A stretch of 64,000 nt of DNA from Symsagittifera roscoffensis. Lineage: Eukaryota; Xenacoelomorpha; Acoela; Convolutidae. The stretch spans positions 62,975,290 to 63,039,289 of the forward strand of contig NC_087063.1 in assembly GCF_963678635.1 (NCBI RefSeq), written 5' to 3'. Shown here piece after piece: positions 45,501 through 60,600 of the stretch. Each line of letters begins with the position of its first letter. Position 1 is the stretch's first letter. Both the position numbers and the translations under genes were made by a program. Below the pieces are notes generated by a model. The model was not told the origin of the DNA. It searched no databases and saw only the letters and a program-made list of their open reading frames with translations.

Positions 45501-46879
45501 AAAACTGTAGAAAGTTTCATGAAAAAGGAAAATTGATTCTTTTTGTTTGATATCAAAACTGTTGAAAGTTATATGAAAAGTGAAGCTCGATTCTGTTTGG
45601 TTGATAACAAAACTGCTGAAACTTTCACAATAAAAAGTCGATTTTCTTTGGTTGATATCAAATTTTGTTAAATTCTTTTACAAGTAGAGCTCTATTCTGA
45701 TTACTTGGTTTTTGTTTGATCTACACCAAAAATGATGAAAACCATTTTTATTTAGTTCGTCTTTAAAAACAAAATGATCAAGATATTTGCACATTTTTTT
45801 CTGATTTTTATTCTTTTCTTCGGACTATTCGTAATTTGATGTCTTCTACTAATAACTTTGCAAAATTAAAAGTCTCCCCTTTGCTCTCAAGTTATTTCTT
45901 TACCCATTGACAAATCGTCACTGAAGAGAAACATTGAATTGGAACAACCTGAGTGTGGTTGTTTTTTACACTCATCAAATCAAATCAAAACATCATAAAA
46001 CAGTTAGAGTTTCGAGCTTCAATGTTAGTGAAGCTCGATTTTAAGTTATTTATATTAAAACGTATAAAATCCATGGAAAAGGCTGGGAGTTGATTGGTTG
46101 GCTTCAAAATTTTTGAAAATTTCATGAAAAAGGGAAATTTGATTCTTTTTGTTTGCTTTCAAAACTGTTGAAAGTAATATGATAAGTGACTGAAACTGCT
46201 GAAACTTTCATGATAAAAAAGATCAATTTTCTTTGATTGATATCAAATTTTGTCAAGTTTCCTTACAAGTAAGAGCTTTTTTCTGATTACTTGGTTTTTG
46301 TTTGATCTACAACAAAAAGGATTAAATTGAGTTTTTTTTCATCTTTAAAATCAAAATTATCAAGATATTTGCATATTTTTTTGTCACTTTTATTCTTCTC
46401 TTCGGACTATTCGTAATTATATGTCTTCTACTAAGAATTTTGCGAATGTCTTCTACTAAGAAATTGGAAATCTCTCATTTGTTCTCAAGTTATTTTTTTA
46501 CCCAGTGAGAAATCTTCACTGAATAGAAACAGTAAATTGGAATAACTTCAGTGTGGTTGTTTTTTTGCACTCATCAAAACGCATGAAAACATCGTAAAAT
46601 TGTTGGACCTTTGAGCTTCAATGATAATGAGGCTCGACTTTAAATTTTTTTTATTGAAATGTATAAAATCCATAGAAAAAGCTGGGAGTTGATTGGTTGA
46701 CTTGAAAACTGTAGAAAGTTTCATGAAAAAGGAAACTGGATTCTTTTTGTTTGATATCAAAACTGTTGAAAGTTATGTAAAAAGTGAAGCTCGATTCTGT
46801 TTGGTTGATAACAAAACTGCTTAAACTTTCATGATAAAAAACGTCGATTTTCTTTGGTTGTTATCAAATTTTGTTAAAT

Positions 46880-49320
46880 TCCATTACAAGTAGAGCTCTT
46901 TTCTGATTACTTGGTTTTTGTTTGATCCACACCAAAAATGATGAAACCCATTTTTATTTAGTTCGTCTTTAAAAACAAACGATCAAGATATTTGCACAAT
47001 TTTTTTCTTGATTTTATTCATTTCTTCAGACTACTCGTAATTTTATGTCTTGTACTAATAACTTTGCGAAATTAAAAACTCCCCTTTGTTCTCAAGTTAT
47101 TTCACTACCCATTGACAAATCGTCATTGAATAGAAAGAGAAAAATGGAATAACTTGAGTGTAGTTGTTTTTTTTTGCACTCATCAAAACGCATGAAAACA
47201 TCGTAAAATTGTTGGAGTTTTGAGCTTCCAATATAATGAAGCTCGATTTAAAATTTTTTATTTTGAAATGTATAAAATCCATAGAAAAAGCTGGGAGTTG
47301 ATTGGTTGACTTGAAAACTGTAGAAAGTTTCAAGAAAAAGGAAACCTGATTCTTTTTGTTTGATATCAAAACTGTTGAAAGATATATAAAAGTGAAGCTC
47401 GATTCTGTTTGGTTGATAACAAAACTGTTGAAAATTTCATGATAAAAAAGGTCAATTTTCTTTGGTTGATATCAAATTTTGTTAAATTCCATTACAAGTA
47501 GAGCTCTTTTCTGATTACTTGGTTTTTGTTTGATCCACACCAAAAATGATGAAACCCACTTTTATTTTGCTCGTCTTTAAAAACAAAATGATCAAGATAT
47601 TTGTACATTTTTTTCTTAATTTTAGTCTCTTCTTCGGACAATTCGTAGTTTTATGTCTTCTACTAAGAACTTTGTGAAATTAAAAATCTCCTATTGGTTC
47701 TCATGATATTTCTTTACCCATTGACAAATCAACACTGAATAGAAACAGAAAATTGGAATAACCTGAGTGTGCACTCATCAAAAACGCATCAAAACATCGT
47801 AAACTTGTTGGAGTTTTGAGCTTCAAGGATAATGAAGCTCGATTTTAAATTTTTTGTATTGAAATGTATAAAATCCATAGAAAAAGCTGGGAATTGATTG
47901 GTTGACTTGAAAACTGTAGAAAGTTTCATGAAAAAGGAAACTTGAATTTTTTTGTTTGACATCAAAACTATTGAAATTTTTTTTGATAAGTGAAGCTCCA
48001 TTCTGTTCGGTTGATAAAAAACTAATCAAAATTTCATAATAAGAAAAGCTCCAATTTTTTGGTGGATATCAAACTTTATTAAACTCCATAACAATTAGAG
48101 CTCTTGTCTGATTGCTTGGTTTTTGGTTGATTACACCAAAAAGGATGAAATCTATCTTTATTTTGATCATCTTTAAAAACAGAATGATCAGGGTATTTGC
48201 ACATTTTTTTTTCCTACTTTTATTCTTTTCTTCGGCCTATTCGTAATATTCTGTCTTCTACTAAGAATTTGGCGAGTTCAAAAATTTCCCATTTGTTCTC
48301 AAGTTATTTTTTTTTACCTATAGAGAAATCGTCAATGAATATAAACAGAAAATTAGAATAACCTGAGTGTGGTTGTTTTTACACTCATCAAAACGCATCA
48401 AAACATCTTAAAACTGCTGGAGTTTCGATCTTCAATGTTTATGAAGCTCGATTCTAAGTGATTGATATTGAAACGTAAAAAATCCATAGAAAAGTCTGGG
48501 AGTTGATTGGTTGACTTGAAAATTGTTGGAAGTTTCATGAAAAAAGAAGCTTGATTCTTTTTGTTTGATATCAAAACTGTTGAAAGATATATGATAAGTG
48601 AAGCTCGATTCTGTTCGGTTGATAACGAAACTGCTCAAAAATTCACGATAAAAAAAACTCAATTTTATTTGGTTGATATCAAATTTTATTAATCACCATA
48701 ACAAGTAGAGCTCTTTTCTGATTACTTGGTTTTTGTTTGATCCACACCAAAAATGATGAAACCCATTTTTATTTAGTTCGTCTTTAAAAACAAACGATCA
48801 AGATATTTGCACAATTTTTTTCTTGATTTTATTCATTTCTTCAGACTACTCGTAATTTTATGTCTTGTACTAATAACTTTGCGAAATTAAAAACTCCCCT
48901 TTGTTCTCAAGTTATTTCACTACCCATTGACAAATCGTCATTGAATAGAAAGAGAAAAATGGAATAACTTGAGTGTGGTTGTTTTTTTGCACTCACCAAA
49001 ACGCATGAAAACATCGTAAAATTGTTGGACCTTTGAGCTTCAATGATAATGAGGCTCGACTTTAAATTTTTTTTATTGAAATGTATAAAATCCATAGAAA
49101 AAGCTGGGAGTTGATTGGTTGACTTGAAAACTGTAGAAAGTTTCATGAAAAAGGAAACTGGATTCTTTTTGTTTGATATCAAAACTGTTGAAAGATATAT
49201 GATAAGTGAAGCTCGATTCTGTTCGGTTGATAACGAAACTGCTCAAAAATTCACGATAAAAAAAACTCAATTTTATTTGGTTGATATCAAATTTTATTAA
49301 TCTCCATAACAAGTAGAGCT
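46880..49320. repeat. Higher-order duplications within the array
   Basis: 48700-48960 is nearly identical to 46890-47160 (offset about 1.82 kb, three units). The stretch 48960-49180 matches 46540-46760 (offset about 2.42 kb, four units), and 49180-49310 matches 48580-48710. The sudden change of best partner inside one unit indicates recombination or gene conversion between units. Confidence 0.75.
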
Positions 49321-49363
49321 CTTTTCTGATGGCTTGATTTTTGGTTGATGTACACCAAAAAGG

Positions 49364-49576
49364 ATGAAATCCATCTTTATTTTGTCCATCTTTAAAATCA
49401 AAAAGATCATGATATTTGCAGATTTTTTTCTTACTTTTATTCTTTTCTTCGGACTATTCGTAATTATATGTCTTCCACTAAAAAGTTTGCGAGTTTCAAA
49501 ATCTCACATTTGTTCTCAAGGTATTTCTTGTCCTTTTGAAAAATCATCAATGAATAAAAACAGAAAATGGGAATAA
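49364..49576 (+). other. Intact copy of the satellite's 70-codon frame
   Basis: MKSIFILSIFKIKKIMIFAD... to TAA, well diverged from the 38030 copy (different tail, CPFEKSSMNKNRKWE) yet still open. It is the most independent open copy. Confidence 0.25.
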
Positions 49577-50639
49577 CCTGAGCGTGGTTGTTTTTACACA
49601 CATCAAAACGCAACAAAACATCGTAAAACTGTTGAGGTTTCGAGCTTCAATGATAATGAAGCTCGATTTTATCTTAGTTATATTGAAATGTACAAAATCC
49701 ATAGACAAGGCTCTGAATTGATTGCTTGACTTCAGAAATGTAGAAATTTTCATGAAAAACGAATTTTACTTCTGTTTGGTTGATATCAAGTTTGTTGAAA
49801 TTTATTTGATAAGTGAAGCTCGATTATGTTTGGTTGATAACAAAACTGTTAAAACTTTTATGATAAAACAGCTCGATTTACTTTGATTGGCATCAAATTT
49901 TGTTACATTTCAGTATATGTAGAGCTCTGTTCTGATTGCTTGATATTTGTTTGATTGACACCAAAAACGATGAAATCCATCTTTACTTTGTTTAACTTTA
50001 AAAATATAATGATCAGGATAATTGCATTTTTTTCCTACTTTTATTCTTGTCTTGGGACTATTACTGATTATAAGTCTTCTATTATTGTTTTTGCGAGTTT
50101 CAAAATCTCACATTTGTTCTCAAGGTGTTTCTTGTCCTTTTGAAAAATCATCAATGAATAAAAACAGAAAATGCGAATAACCTGAGTGTGGTTGTTTTTA
50201 CACACATCAAAACGCATCAAAACATCGTAAAACTGTTGAGGTTTCGAGCTTCAATGATAATGAAGCTCGATTTCATCTTAGTTATACTTAAATGTACAAA
50301 TTCCATAGAAAAGGCTCTGAATTGATTGGTTGACTTCAAAAATGTAGAAAGTTTAATGAAAAACGAACTTTAATTCTGTTTGGTTGATATCAAGTTTGTT
50401 GAAATTTATTTGATAAGTGAAGCTCGATTCTGTTTGGTTGATAACAAAACTGTTAAAATTTTTATGATAAAAACAGCTCGATTTTCTTCGATTGGCATCA
50501 ACTTTGTTAGATTTCAGTATATGTAGAGCTCTGTTCTGATTGCTTGATATTTGTTTGATTGACACCAAAAACGATGAAATCCATCTTTACTTTGTTTAAC
50601 TTTAAAAATATAATGATCAGGATAATTGCATTTTTTTTC

Positions 50640-53600
50640 CTACTTTTATTTTTGTCTTGGGACTATTACTAATTATAAGTCTTCTACTAAAGTTTTTTCG
50701 AGTTTCAAAATCTCTCATTTGTCCGATAGTTTTTTTTTACCTATTGACAAATCGTCACTGAACAAAAACAGAAAATTGGAATAACCTGAGTTTGGTTGAT
50801 TTTACACACATCAAAACGCATCAAACTATCGTAAAACTGTTGGAGTTTTGAGCTTGAATGATAATGAAGCTCGATTTTAAGTTATTAGTTTTGAAACGTA
50901 TAAAATTCATAGAAAAGACCGGGAATTGATTGATTGACTTCAAAACTGTAAAAAGTTTCATGAAAAAGGGAAACTTGATTCTTTTTGGTTGATATCAAAA
51001 CTGTTGGAAGTTATAGGATAAGTGAAGCTCGATTTTCTTTGGTTGATATCAAATTTTGTTAAATTCCATTACAAGTAGAGCTCTTTTCTGATTGCTTGAC
51101 TTTTGCTTCATCTACACCAAAAAGGATGAAATCCTTTCTTTGGTTTGTTTATCTTTAAAAACAAAATGATCAAAATGTTAGCATTTTTTTTTCATTAGTG
51201 CTTTTCTTAGTACTATTCGTAATTATAAGTCTTCTACTAAGATTTTTCCGACCTTCAAAATCTCACATTTGTTCTCGCGTTATTTCTTACCCTATTGAGA
51301 AATCGTCACTGAACAGAAACAGAAAATTGGAATAACCTGAGTGTGGTTGTTTTTACACGCATCAAAACACATCAAAACATCGTAAAAATACTGGCGTTTT
51401 GAGCTTCAATGACACTGAAGCTCGATTTCAATTTAGTTATATTGAATGTATAAAGTTCATAGAAAAAGCTCGGAGTTGATTGGTTGACTTCAAAACTGTA
51501 GAAAATTCATGATAATTGAAATTTGATTCATTTTGGTTAAAATAAAAAATGTTGAAAGTTATTTTATAAACGAAGCTCAATTCTGTTTGGTTTGTATCAA
51601 AACTGCTGAAATTTTCAAGAAGAGTAGAGCTCGATTTTTTTGGTTGATATCAAATTTTGTTAAAATCCATTCTAGAGAGAACTCCTTTCTGATTGCTTGA
51701 TTTTTGTTCGATTCACACCAAACAGAATGAACTCCATCTTGATTTTGTTTTTCTTTAAAAGAAAAAAATGGTCAAGATATTTGCATAAATATTTTTTTAC
51801 TTTTATTCTTTTTTGGGACTATTCGTAAATTATGTCTTCTACTGAATTTTTTGCGAAATTTAACGTCTCCCATTTGTTCTAAAGTAATTTCGTTACCTAT
51901 TGCAAAATCTTCACTGAACAGAAACAGAAAAATGGAATAACCTGCGTGTGATTGATTTTACACACATCAAAAGGCATCAAAACATCGTAAAACTGTTGGA
52001 GTTTTGAGCTTCAAGAATAATGAAGCTCGATTTTAAGATATTTATGTTGAAACGCATTAAATCCATAGAGAAGGCTGGGAATTGATTGGTTGACTTCAAA
52101 ACTGTAGAAAGTTTCATGAAAAAGGAAGCTTGATTCTTTTTGGTTGATAACAAAACTGTTGAAAGTTATAGGATATGTGAAGCTCATTCTGTTTGGTTGA
52201 TCACGAATTAATTGAAAATTTCATGATAAGTTTAGCTCTATTTTTTTTGGCATCAAATTTTGTTAATTTCCATTATAAGTAGATCTTTTTTCTGATTGCT
52301 TGATTTTTGTTCGATCTTCATCAAAAAGGATGAAATCCAACTTAAATTTGTTTATCTTTAAAAATATAATGATCAGGATAATTGCATTTTTTTCCTACTT
52401 TTATTTTTGTCTTGGGACTATTACTAATTATAATTCTTCTACTAAAGTTTTTTCGAGTTTCAAAATCTCTCATTTGTCCAATAGTTTTTTTTACCTATTG
52501 ACAAATCGTCACTGAACAAAAACAGAAAATTGGAATAACCTGAGTTTGGTTGATTTTACACACATCAAAACGCATCAAACTATCGTAAAACTGTTGGAGT
52601 TTTGAGCTTCAATGATAATGAAGCTCGATTTTAAGTTATTTGTTTTGAAACGTATAAAATTCATAGAAAAGTCTGGGAATGGATTGATTTACTTCAAAAC
52701 TGTAAAAAGTTTCATGAAAAAGGGAAACTTGATTCTTTTTGGTTGATATCAAAACTGTTGGAAGTTATTGGATAAGTGAAGCTCGATTTTCTTTGGTTGA
52801 TATCAAATTTTGTTAAATTCCATTACAAGTAGAGCTGTTTTGTGATTGCTTGACTTTTGTTTCATCTACACCAAAAAGGATGAAATCCTTTCTTTGGTTT
52901 GTTTATCTTTAAAAACAAAATGATCAAAATGTTAGCATTTTTTTTTTCATTAGTGCTTTTCTTAGTACTATTCGTAATTATAAGTCTTCTACTAAGATTT
53001 TTGCGACCTTCAAAATCTCACATTTGTTCTCGCGTTTTTTCTTACCCTATTGAGAAATCGTCACTGAACAGAAACAGAAAATTGGAATAACCTGAGTGTG
53101 GTTGTTTTTACACGCATCAAAACACATCAAAACATCGTAAAACTACTGGCGTTTTGAGCTTCAATGACACTGAAGCTCGATTTCAATTTAGTTATATTTA
53201 ATGTATAAAGTTCATAGAAAAAGCTCGGAGTTGATTGGTTGACTTCAAAACTGTGAAAAATTCATGATAATTGAAATTTGATTCATTTTGGTTAAAATAA
53301 AAAATGTTGAAAGTAATTTTATAAACGAAGCTCAATTCTGTTTGGTTGATATCAAAACTGCTGAAATTTTCAAGAAGAGTAGAGCTCGATTTTTTTGGTT
53401 GATATCAAATTTTGTTAAAATCCATTCTAGAGAGAACTCCTTTCTGATTGCTTGATTTTTGTTCGATTCACACCAAATAGAATGAACTCCATCTTGATTT
53501 TGTTTTTCTTTAAAAGAAAAAAATGGTCAAGATATTTGCATAAATATTTTTTTACTTTTATTCTTTTTTGGGACTATTCGTAAATTATGTCTTCTACTGA

Positions 53601-56600
53601 ATTTTTTGCGAAATTTAACGTCTCCCATTTGTTCTAAAGTAATTTCGTTACCTATTGCAAAATCTTCACTGAACAGAAACAGAAAAATGGAATAACCTGC
53701 GTGTGATTGATTTTACACACATCAAAAGTCATCAAAATATCGTAAAACTGTTGGAGTTTCGAGCTCCAAGAATAATGAAGCTAGATTTTAAGATATTTAT
53801 GTTGAAACGCATTAAATCCATAGAGAAAGCTGGGAATTGATTGGTTGACTTCAAAACTGTACAAAGTTTCATGAAAGCTTGATTCTTTTTAATTGATAAC
53901 AAAACTGTTGAAAGTTATAGGATAAGTGAAGCTCATTCTGTTTGGTTGATCACGAATTAATTGAAAATTTCATGATAAGTTTAGCTCAATTTTTTTTTGG
54001 TATCAAATTTTGTTAATTTCCATTATAGGTAGATCTTTTTTCTGATTGCTTGATTTTTGTTCGATCTTCATCAAAAAGGATTAAATCCAACTTAAATTTG
54101 TTTATCTTTAAAAATATAATGATCAGGATAATTGCATTTTCTTTCCTACTTTTATTTTTGTCTTGGGACTATTACTAATTATAAATCTTCTACTAAAATC
54201 TCTCATTTGTCCAATAGTTTTTTTTTTACCTATTGACAAATCGTCACTGAACAAATCGTCACTGAGTAATTGATCAAGATTTTTTTCTTAATTTTATGAT
54301 TTTCATGGGACTATTCGTAATTATATGTCTTCTACTAAGATGTTTGAGAGTTTCAAAATCTCACATTTGTTCTCAAGGTATTTCTTGTCCTTTTGAAAAA
54401 TCATCAATGAATAAAATCAAAAATGGAAATAACCTGAGCGTGGTTGTTTTAACACTCATCAAAGCTAATCAAAACATCAAAACATCATACAACTGGTGGA
54501 GTTTCGAGCTTCAATGATAATGAAGCTCGATTTTAAGTTATTTATTTTGAAACGTATAAAACCCATAGAAAAGGTTCGGAGTTGATTGGTTGACTTCAAA
54601 AAGGTAAAAAAATTCTTGATAAATGAAAATCGATTCATTTTGTTTGATATGAAAACTGTTGGAAGTCATAGGATAAGTGAAGCTCATTCTGTTTGGTTGA
54701 TAACAAAACTGCTGAGAATTTTATGATAAATAACGCTCGATTTTCTTTGGTTGACATCAAATTTTGTTAAATTCTTTTATAAGTAGAGCTCTTTTTTGAT
54801 TGCTTAATTTTCTTTTGATCTACACCAAAAAGGATGAAATCCATCTTTATTTTATTTATCATTAAAAACAAAATTATCAAGATATTTGCACATTTTTTTC
54901 TTACATTTATTCTTTTCTTGGGACTTTCCGTAATCATAAGTCTTCAAGTAAGATTTTTGTAACTTTCAAAATCTCCCAATTGTTCTCAAGTTATTTTTTT
55001 ACCTATTGAGAAATCGTCACTAAATAGAAACAGAAAAATAGAATACTCTGAGTGTGGTTGTTTTTACACACATTCAAAACGCATCAAAACATTGTAAATC
55101 TATTGGAGTTTCGAGATTTAATGCTAGTGAAGCTCGATTTTAAGTTATTTATAATGAAACGTAAAAAATCAACAGAAAAAGCTCGGAGTTGATTGGTTGA
55201 CTTCAAAACTGTAAAAAATTTATGATAAATGAAAATCGATTCATTTTGATTGATATGAAAACTGTTGAAAATTATTTGGTAAGTGAAGCTCGATTCTGTT
55301 TGGTTGATATCAAAATTTGTTTAATTCCATTACAAGCAGAGCTTTTTTATGATTGCTTGATTTTTGTTTTGATCTACACCAAAAAAGATGAAATCCATCT
55401 TGATTTTGTTTGTCTTTAAAAACTAAATGATCAAGGTTTTCGCTTATTTTTCTTTTTACTCCTTTTCTTTTCTTGGAACTATTCATAATTATGAGTCTTC
55501 TACTACGATTTTTGCGAAACTTAATGTCTGCCATTTGTTCTAAAGTAATTTCTTTACCTATTGCAAAATCTTTACTGAACAGAAACAGAAAAATGGAATA
55601 ACATGAGGGTGATTGATTTTACATAAAATCAAAAGGCATCAAAACATCGTAAAACTGTTGGAGTTTCGAGCTTCAAGGATAATGAAGCTCGATTTTAAGA
55701 TATTTATGTTGAAACGCATTAAATCCATAGAGAAGGCTGGGAATTGATTGGTTGACTTCAAAACTGTAGAAAGTTTCATGAAAAAGGAAGCTTGATTCTT
55801 TTTGGTTGATAACAAAACTGTTGAAAGTTATAGGATAAGTGAAGCTCATTCTGTTTGGTTGATCACGAATTAATTGAAATTTTCATGATAAGTATAGCTC
55901 AATTTTTTTTGGTATCAAATTTTGTTAATTTCCATTATAAGTAGATCTCTTTTCTGATTGCTTGATTTTTGTTCGATCTTCATCAAAAAGGATGAAATCC
56001 AACTTAAATGTGTTTATCTTTAAAGAGTAAATGATCAAAATTTTTTTCTTAATTTTATGATTTTCATGGGACTATTCGTAATTATATGTCTTCTACTAAG
56101 ATGTTTGAGAGTTTCAAAATCTCACATTTGTTCTCAAGGTATTTCTTGTCCTTTTGAAAAATCATCAATGAAAAAAAAACAGAAAATGGAAATAACCTGA
56201 GCGTGGTTGTTTTAACACTCATCAAAGCTCATCAGAACGTTCTAAAACTGGTGGAGTTTCGAGCTTCAATGATAATAAAGCTCGATTTTAAGTTATTTAT
56301 TTTGAAACGTATTAAACCCATAGAAAAGGTTCGGAGTTGATTGGTTGACTTCAAAACGGTAAAAAAATTCATGATAAATGAAAATCGATTCATTTTGGTT
56401 GATATGAAAACTGTTGGAAGTCATAGGATAAGTGAAGCTCATTCTGTTTGGTTGATAACAAAACTGCTGAAAATTTCATGATAAATAACGCTCGATTTTC
56501 TTTGGTTGACATCCAATTTTGTTAATTTCCTTTATAAGTAGAGCTCTTTTTCGATTGCTTAATTTTCTTTTGATCTACACCAAAAAGGATGAAATCCATC
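50640..56600. repeat. Higher-order repeats of about 1.75 kb (three units)
   Basis: 50641-51970 matches 52397-53720 almost base for base (offset about 1.755 kb). The following 52.0-52.3 kb matches 53.75-54.1 and 55.6-56.0 kb. 54.3-54.85 kb matches 56.06-56.6 kb (offset about 1.765 kb). A short stretch at 54250-54290 repeats AAATCGTCACTGA and marks a deletion junction. Confidence 0.75.
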
Positions 56601-57589
56601 TTAATTTTTTTGTTTGTCTTTTAAAAAAATGATCAAGATTTTGCATTTTTTTTCCTACTTTTTTTCTTTTCTTGGGAGTAATTGTAATTATAAGTCTTGT
56701 ACCAAGATTTTTGCGACTTTCAAAATCTCTCAATTGTTCTTAAGTTATTTCTTTACCTATTGAGAAATCGTCACTGAATAGAAACAGAGAACTGAAATAA
56801 CCTGAGTGTGGTTGTTTTTACACACATCAAAACGCATCGAAAAATTATAAATCTATTGGAGTTTCGAGCTTCAATGCTATTAAAAAATAGAATAACCTGA
56901 GTATGGTTGTTTTTACACACATCAAAACGCATCAAAACATTGTAAATCTATTGGAGTTTCAGTGCTTCAGTGAAGCTCGATTTTAAGTTATTTATAATGA
57001 AACGTATAAAATCTATAGAAAAAGCTCGTTGATTGGTTGACTTCAACTGTAAAAAAATTATGAAAAATGAAAATCGATTCATTTTAATTGATATGAAAAC
57101 TGTTAAAAATTATTTGATAAGTGAAGCTCGATTCTGTTTGGTTGATATCAAAACTGCTGAAAATTTGAAAGTTTCAAGATGAGTAGAGCTCGACTTGTTT
57201 TGGTTGATATCAAAATTTGTTAAATTCCATTACAAGCAGAGCTTTTTTCTGATTGCTTGATTTTTGTTTGATCTACACCACCTTGATTTTGTTTGTCTTT
57301 AAAAACTAAATGATCAAGGTTTTCGCTTATTTTTCTTTTTACTTCTCTTCTTTTCTTGGAAGTATTCGTAATTATGAGTCTTCTACTACAATTTTTGCGA
57401 GTTTCAAAATCTCCCATTTGTTCTAGAGTTGTTTTTTTACCTATTGAGAAGTCGTCACGGAACAGAAACATAAAATGGGAATAACTTGAGTGTGGTTGAT
57501 TTTACACACATCAAAACGCATTAAAAAATCGTAAAACTGTTGGACTTTCCAGCTTGAATGTTAATGAAGCTCAATTTCTCAATTTTAAG

Positions 57590-57770
57590 TAAATTATGTT
57601 GAAATCCTTAAAATCTATAGCTTCGTATAAAAACGTATAAAATCCATAGTTTCGAGCTTTAATGATAATTAAGCTCGATTTTAAGTTTTTTATTTTGAAA
57701 CTTATAAAATCCATGTTGATATCAAAACTGTGGAAAGTTATATGATAAGACAAGATCGACTTTGTTAGGT
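57590..57770. repeat. Rearranged satellite unit
   Basis: Modules are out of their usual order: the AAACGTATAAAATCCATAG string occurs twice in a row, followed by a direct jump into the GATATCAAAACTGTGGAAAG subrepeat. Sequence right of it resembles the 40.4-40.7 kb subtype. Confidence 0.65.
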
Positions 57771-60333
57771 TGATATCAAAGCGGCTGAAAATTTCAGGAT
57801 AAGTACAGCTCGATATTCTTTGTTTGATATCAAAACTTGTTATTTTCCATCATAAGTGGAGCTCTTTTCTGATTGCTTGATGTTTTTTTTTGATCTACAC
57901 CAAACAGGATGAATTTTTATTTTGTTTATCATTAAGAACAGAATAAATTGATCAAGATATTTGCATGTTATTTTCTTACCTTTAACCTTTTCTTGGGATA
58001 ATTCGTAATTATAAGTCTTCTACTAAGATTTTTGCAACTTTCAAAATCTCCCACTTATTCTCAGGTTATTGCTTTACCTATTCAGAAATCATCACTGAAT
58101 AGAAATATAAAATTGGAAGAACCTGAGTGTGGTTGTTTTTACACACATCAAAACGCAATAAAACATCGTAAAACTGTTGGAGTTTCGAGCTTCAAGGATA
58201 GTGAAGCTCGATTTTAAGTTATTTATGATGAAACATAAAATCCATAGAAAAGTCTCGGAGTTGATTGGTTGACTTCAAAACTGTAGAAACTTTCATGAAA
58301 AAGGAAATTTGATTCTTTTTGGTTGATATCGAAATTGTTGGAAAGTATAGGATAAGTGATGCTCACTCTGTTTGGTTGATAACAAAGCTGCTGAAATTGT
58401 CATGATAGGTAAAGCTCGATTTTCTTTGGTTGATATCAGAATTTGTTAAGTTCCATTATAAGTAGAGCTCTTTTCTGATTGCTTGATTTTGTTTGATCTA
58501 CACCAAAAAGGAAGAAATCCATCTTTATTTTGTTTATCTTTGAAAAAACAAAATGATCAAGTTATTTGCATAATTTTTCTTACATTTATTCTTTTCTTGG
58601 AACTATTCGTAATTATAAGTCCTCTAGTAAGATTTTTGCAATTTTCAAAATCTCCCAATTATTCTCAAGTTATTGCTTTACCTATTCAGAAATCGTCACT
58701 GAATAGAAACATAAAGTTGGAATAACCTGAGTATGGTTGTTTTTACATACATCAAAACGCATCAAAACATCGTAAAACTCAATTTTTTATCATTTGTAAT
58801 GAAACGTATAAAAACCATAAGAAGGGTCGGAGTTGATTGGTTGACTGCAAAACTGTAAAAAATTTCATGATAATTGAAACTTGATTCTTGATATCAAAAC
58901 TGTTGAAAATTATATAACAATTGAAGCTCAATTCTGTTTGGTTGATATCAAAACTGCTGAAAATTTCATGATGATTAAAGATCGAATTTCTTTGGTTGAT
59001 ATCAAAACTTGTTAAGTTCCATAATAAGTAGAGCTCCTTTCTGATTGATTGATTTTTGTTTGATCTACATCAAACAGGATGAAATCCATCTTGATTTTTT
59101 TGTTTGTCTTTCAAAAAAATGATCAAGATTTTTGCATGTTTTCTTCTTGATTTTTTTCTTTTCTTGGACTATTCGTAATATAAGTCTTCTACTAAGATTT
59201 TTGCGACTTTCAAAATCTAACATCTGTTCTCAATTTATTTCTTTTCCTATCGAGAAATCGTCACTGAATAGAAACAGAAAGTTGGAATAACCTGAGTGTG
59301 GTTGTTTTTACACACATCAAAACACATCAAAACATCGTAACACTGTTGGAGTTTTGAGCTTAAATGATGGTAAAAATTGATTTTATGTTATTTCTAATCA
59401 AACGTTTAAAATCCATAAGAAGGCTCGGAGTTGATTGGTTGACTGCAAAACTGTAGAAAATTTAATGATAAATGAAACTTGATTCTTTTCGGCTGATATC
59501 AAAACTGTTGAAAATTATATAACAAGTGAAGCTCAATTCTGTTTGGTTGATATCAAAACTGCTGAAAATTTCATGATAATTAAAGATCTGTTTTCTTTGG
59601 TTGATATCAAAATTTGTTAAACCCTTAATAAGTAGAGCTCCTTTCTGATTGATTGATTTTTGTTTGATCTACACCAAACAGGATGAAATCCATCCTGATT
59701 TTTTGTTTGTCTTTTAAAAAAATGATCAAGATTTTGCATTTTTTTCCTACTTTTGTTCTTTTCTTGGGTGTAATCGTAATTATAAGTCTTGTACCAAGAT
59801 TTTTGCGACTTTCAAAATCTCTCAATTGTTCTTAGGTTTTTTCTTTACCCATTGAGAAATCGTCACTGAATAGAAACAGAGAACTGAAAAAACCTCAGTG
59901 TGCTTGTTTTTACACGCATCAAAACGCATCAAAACATCGTAACACTATTGGAGTTTCGGGCTTCAATGATAGTAAAGCTAGAATTTATGTTATTTGTGAT
60001 GAAACGTATAAAATCCATAACTAGGCTCGGAGTTGATTGTTTGACTGCAAAACTGTAAACAATTTCATGATAAATGAAACTTGATTCTTTTTGGTTGATA
60101 TCAAAACTGTTGAAAAAAAATTATATAACAAGTGAAGCTCAATTCTGTTTGGTTGATATCAAAACTACTGAAATTTTTATGATATTTTTCTTTGGTTGAT
60201 ATCAAAATTTGTTAAATCCTTGATAAGTAGAGCTCTTTTTTGATAGCTTGTTTTTCGTTTGATCTACACCAAAAAGGATGAAATCCATCTTTAATTTGTT
60301 TATCATTAAAAACAAAATTATCAAGAAATTTGC

Positions 60334-60600
60334 ACATTTATTTTTTTCTTACTTTTATTCTTTTTTGGGACTTACCGTAATTAGAAGTCTTCTAGTAAGA
60401 TTTTTGTAACTTTAAAAGTTTCCCAATTGTTCTCAAGTTATTTCTTTACCTATTGAGAAATCGTCACTGAATAGAAACAGAAAGTTGGAAGAACCTGAGT
60501 GTGGTTGTTTTTACACACATCAAAACGCATCAAAACATCGTAAATCTGTTGGAGTTTCGAGCCTCAATGATAATGAAGCTCGCTTTTAAGTTATCCATAT
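60334..60600. repeat. Satellite segment duplicated at 63763-64000
   Basis: The string GGGACTTACCGTAATTAGAA and its surroundings occur in both places, offset about 3.43 kb. This subtype-specific variant is absent from intervening units. Confidence 0.7.
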
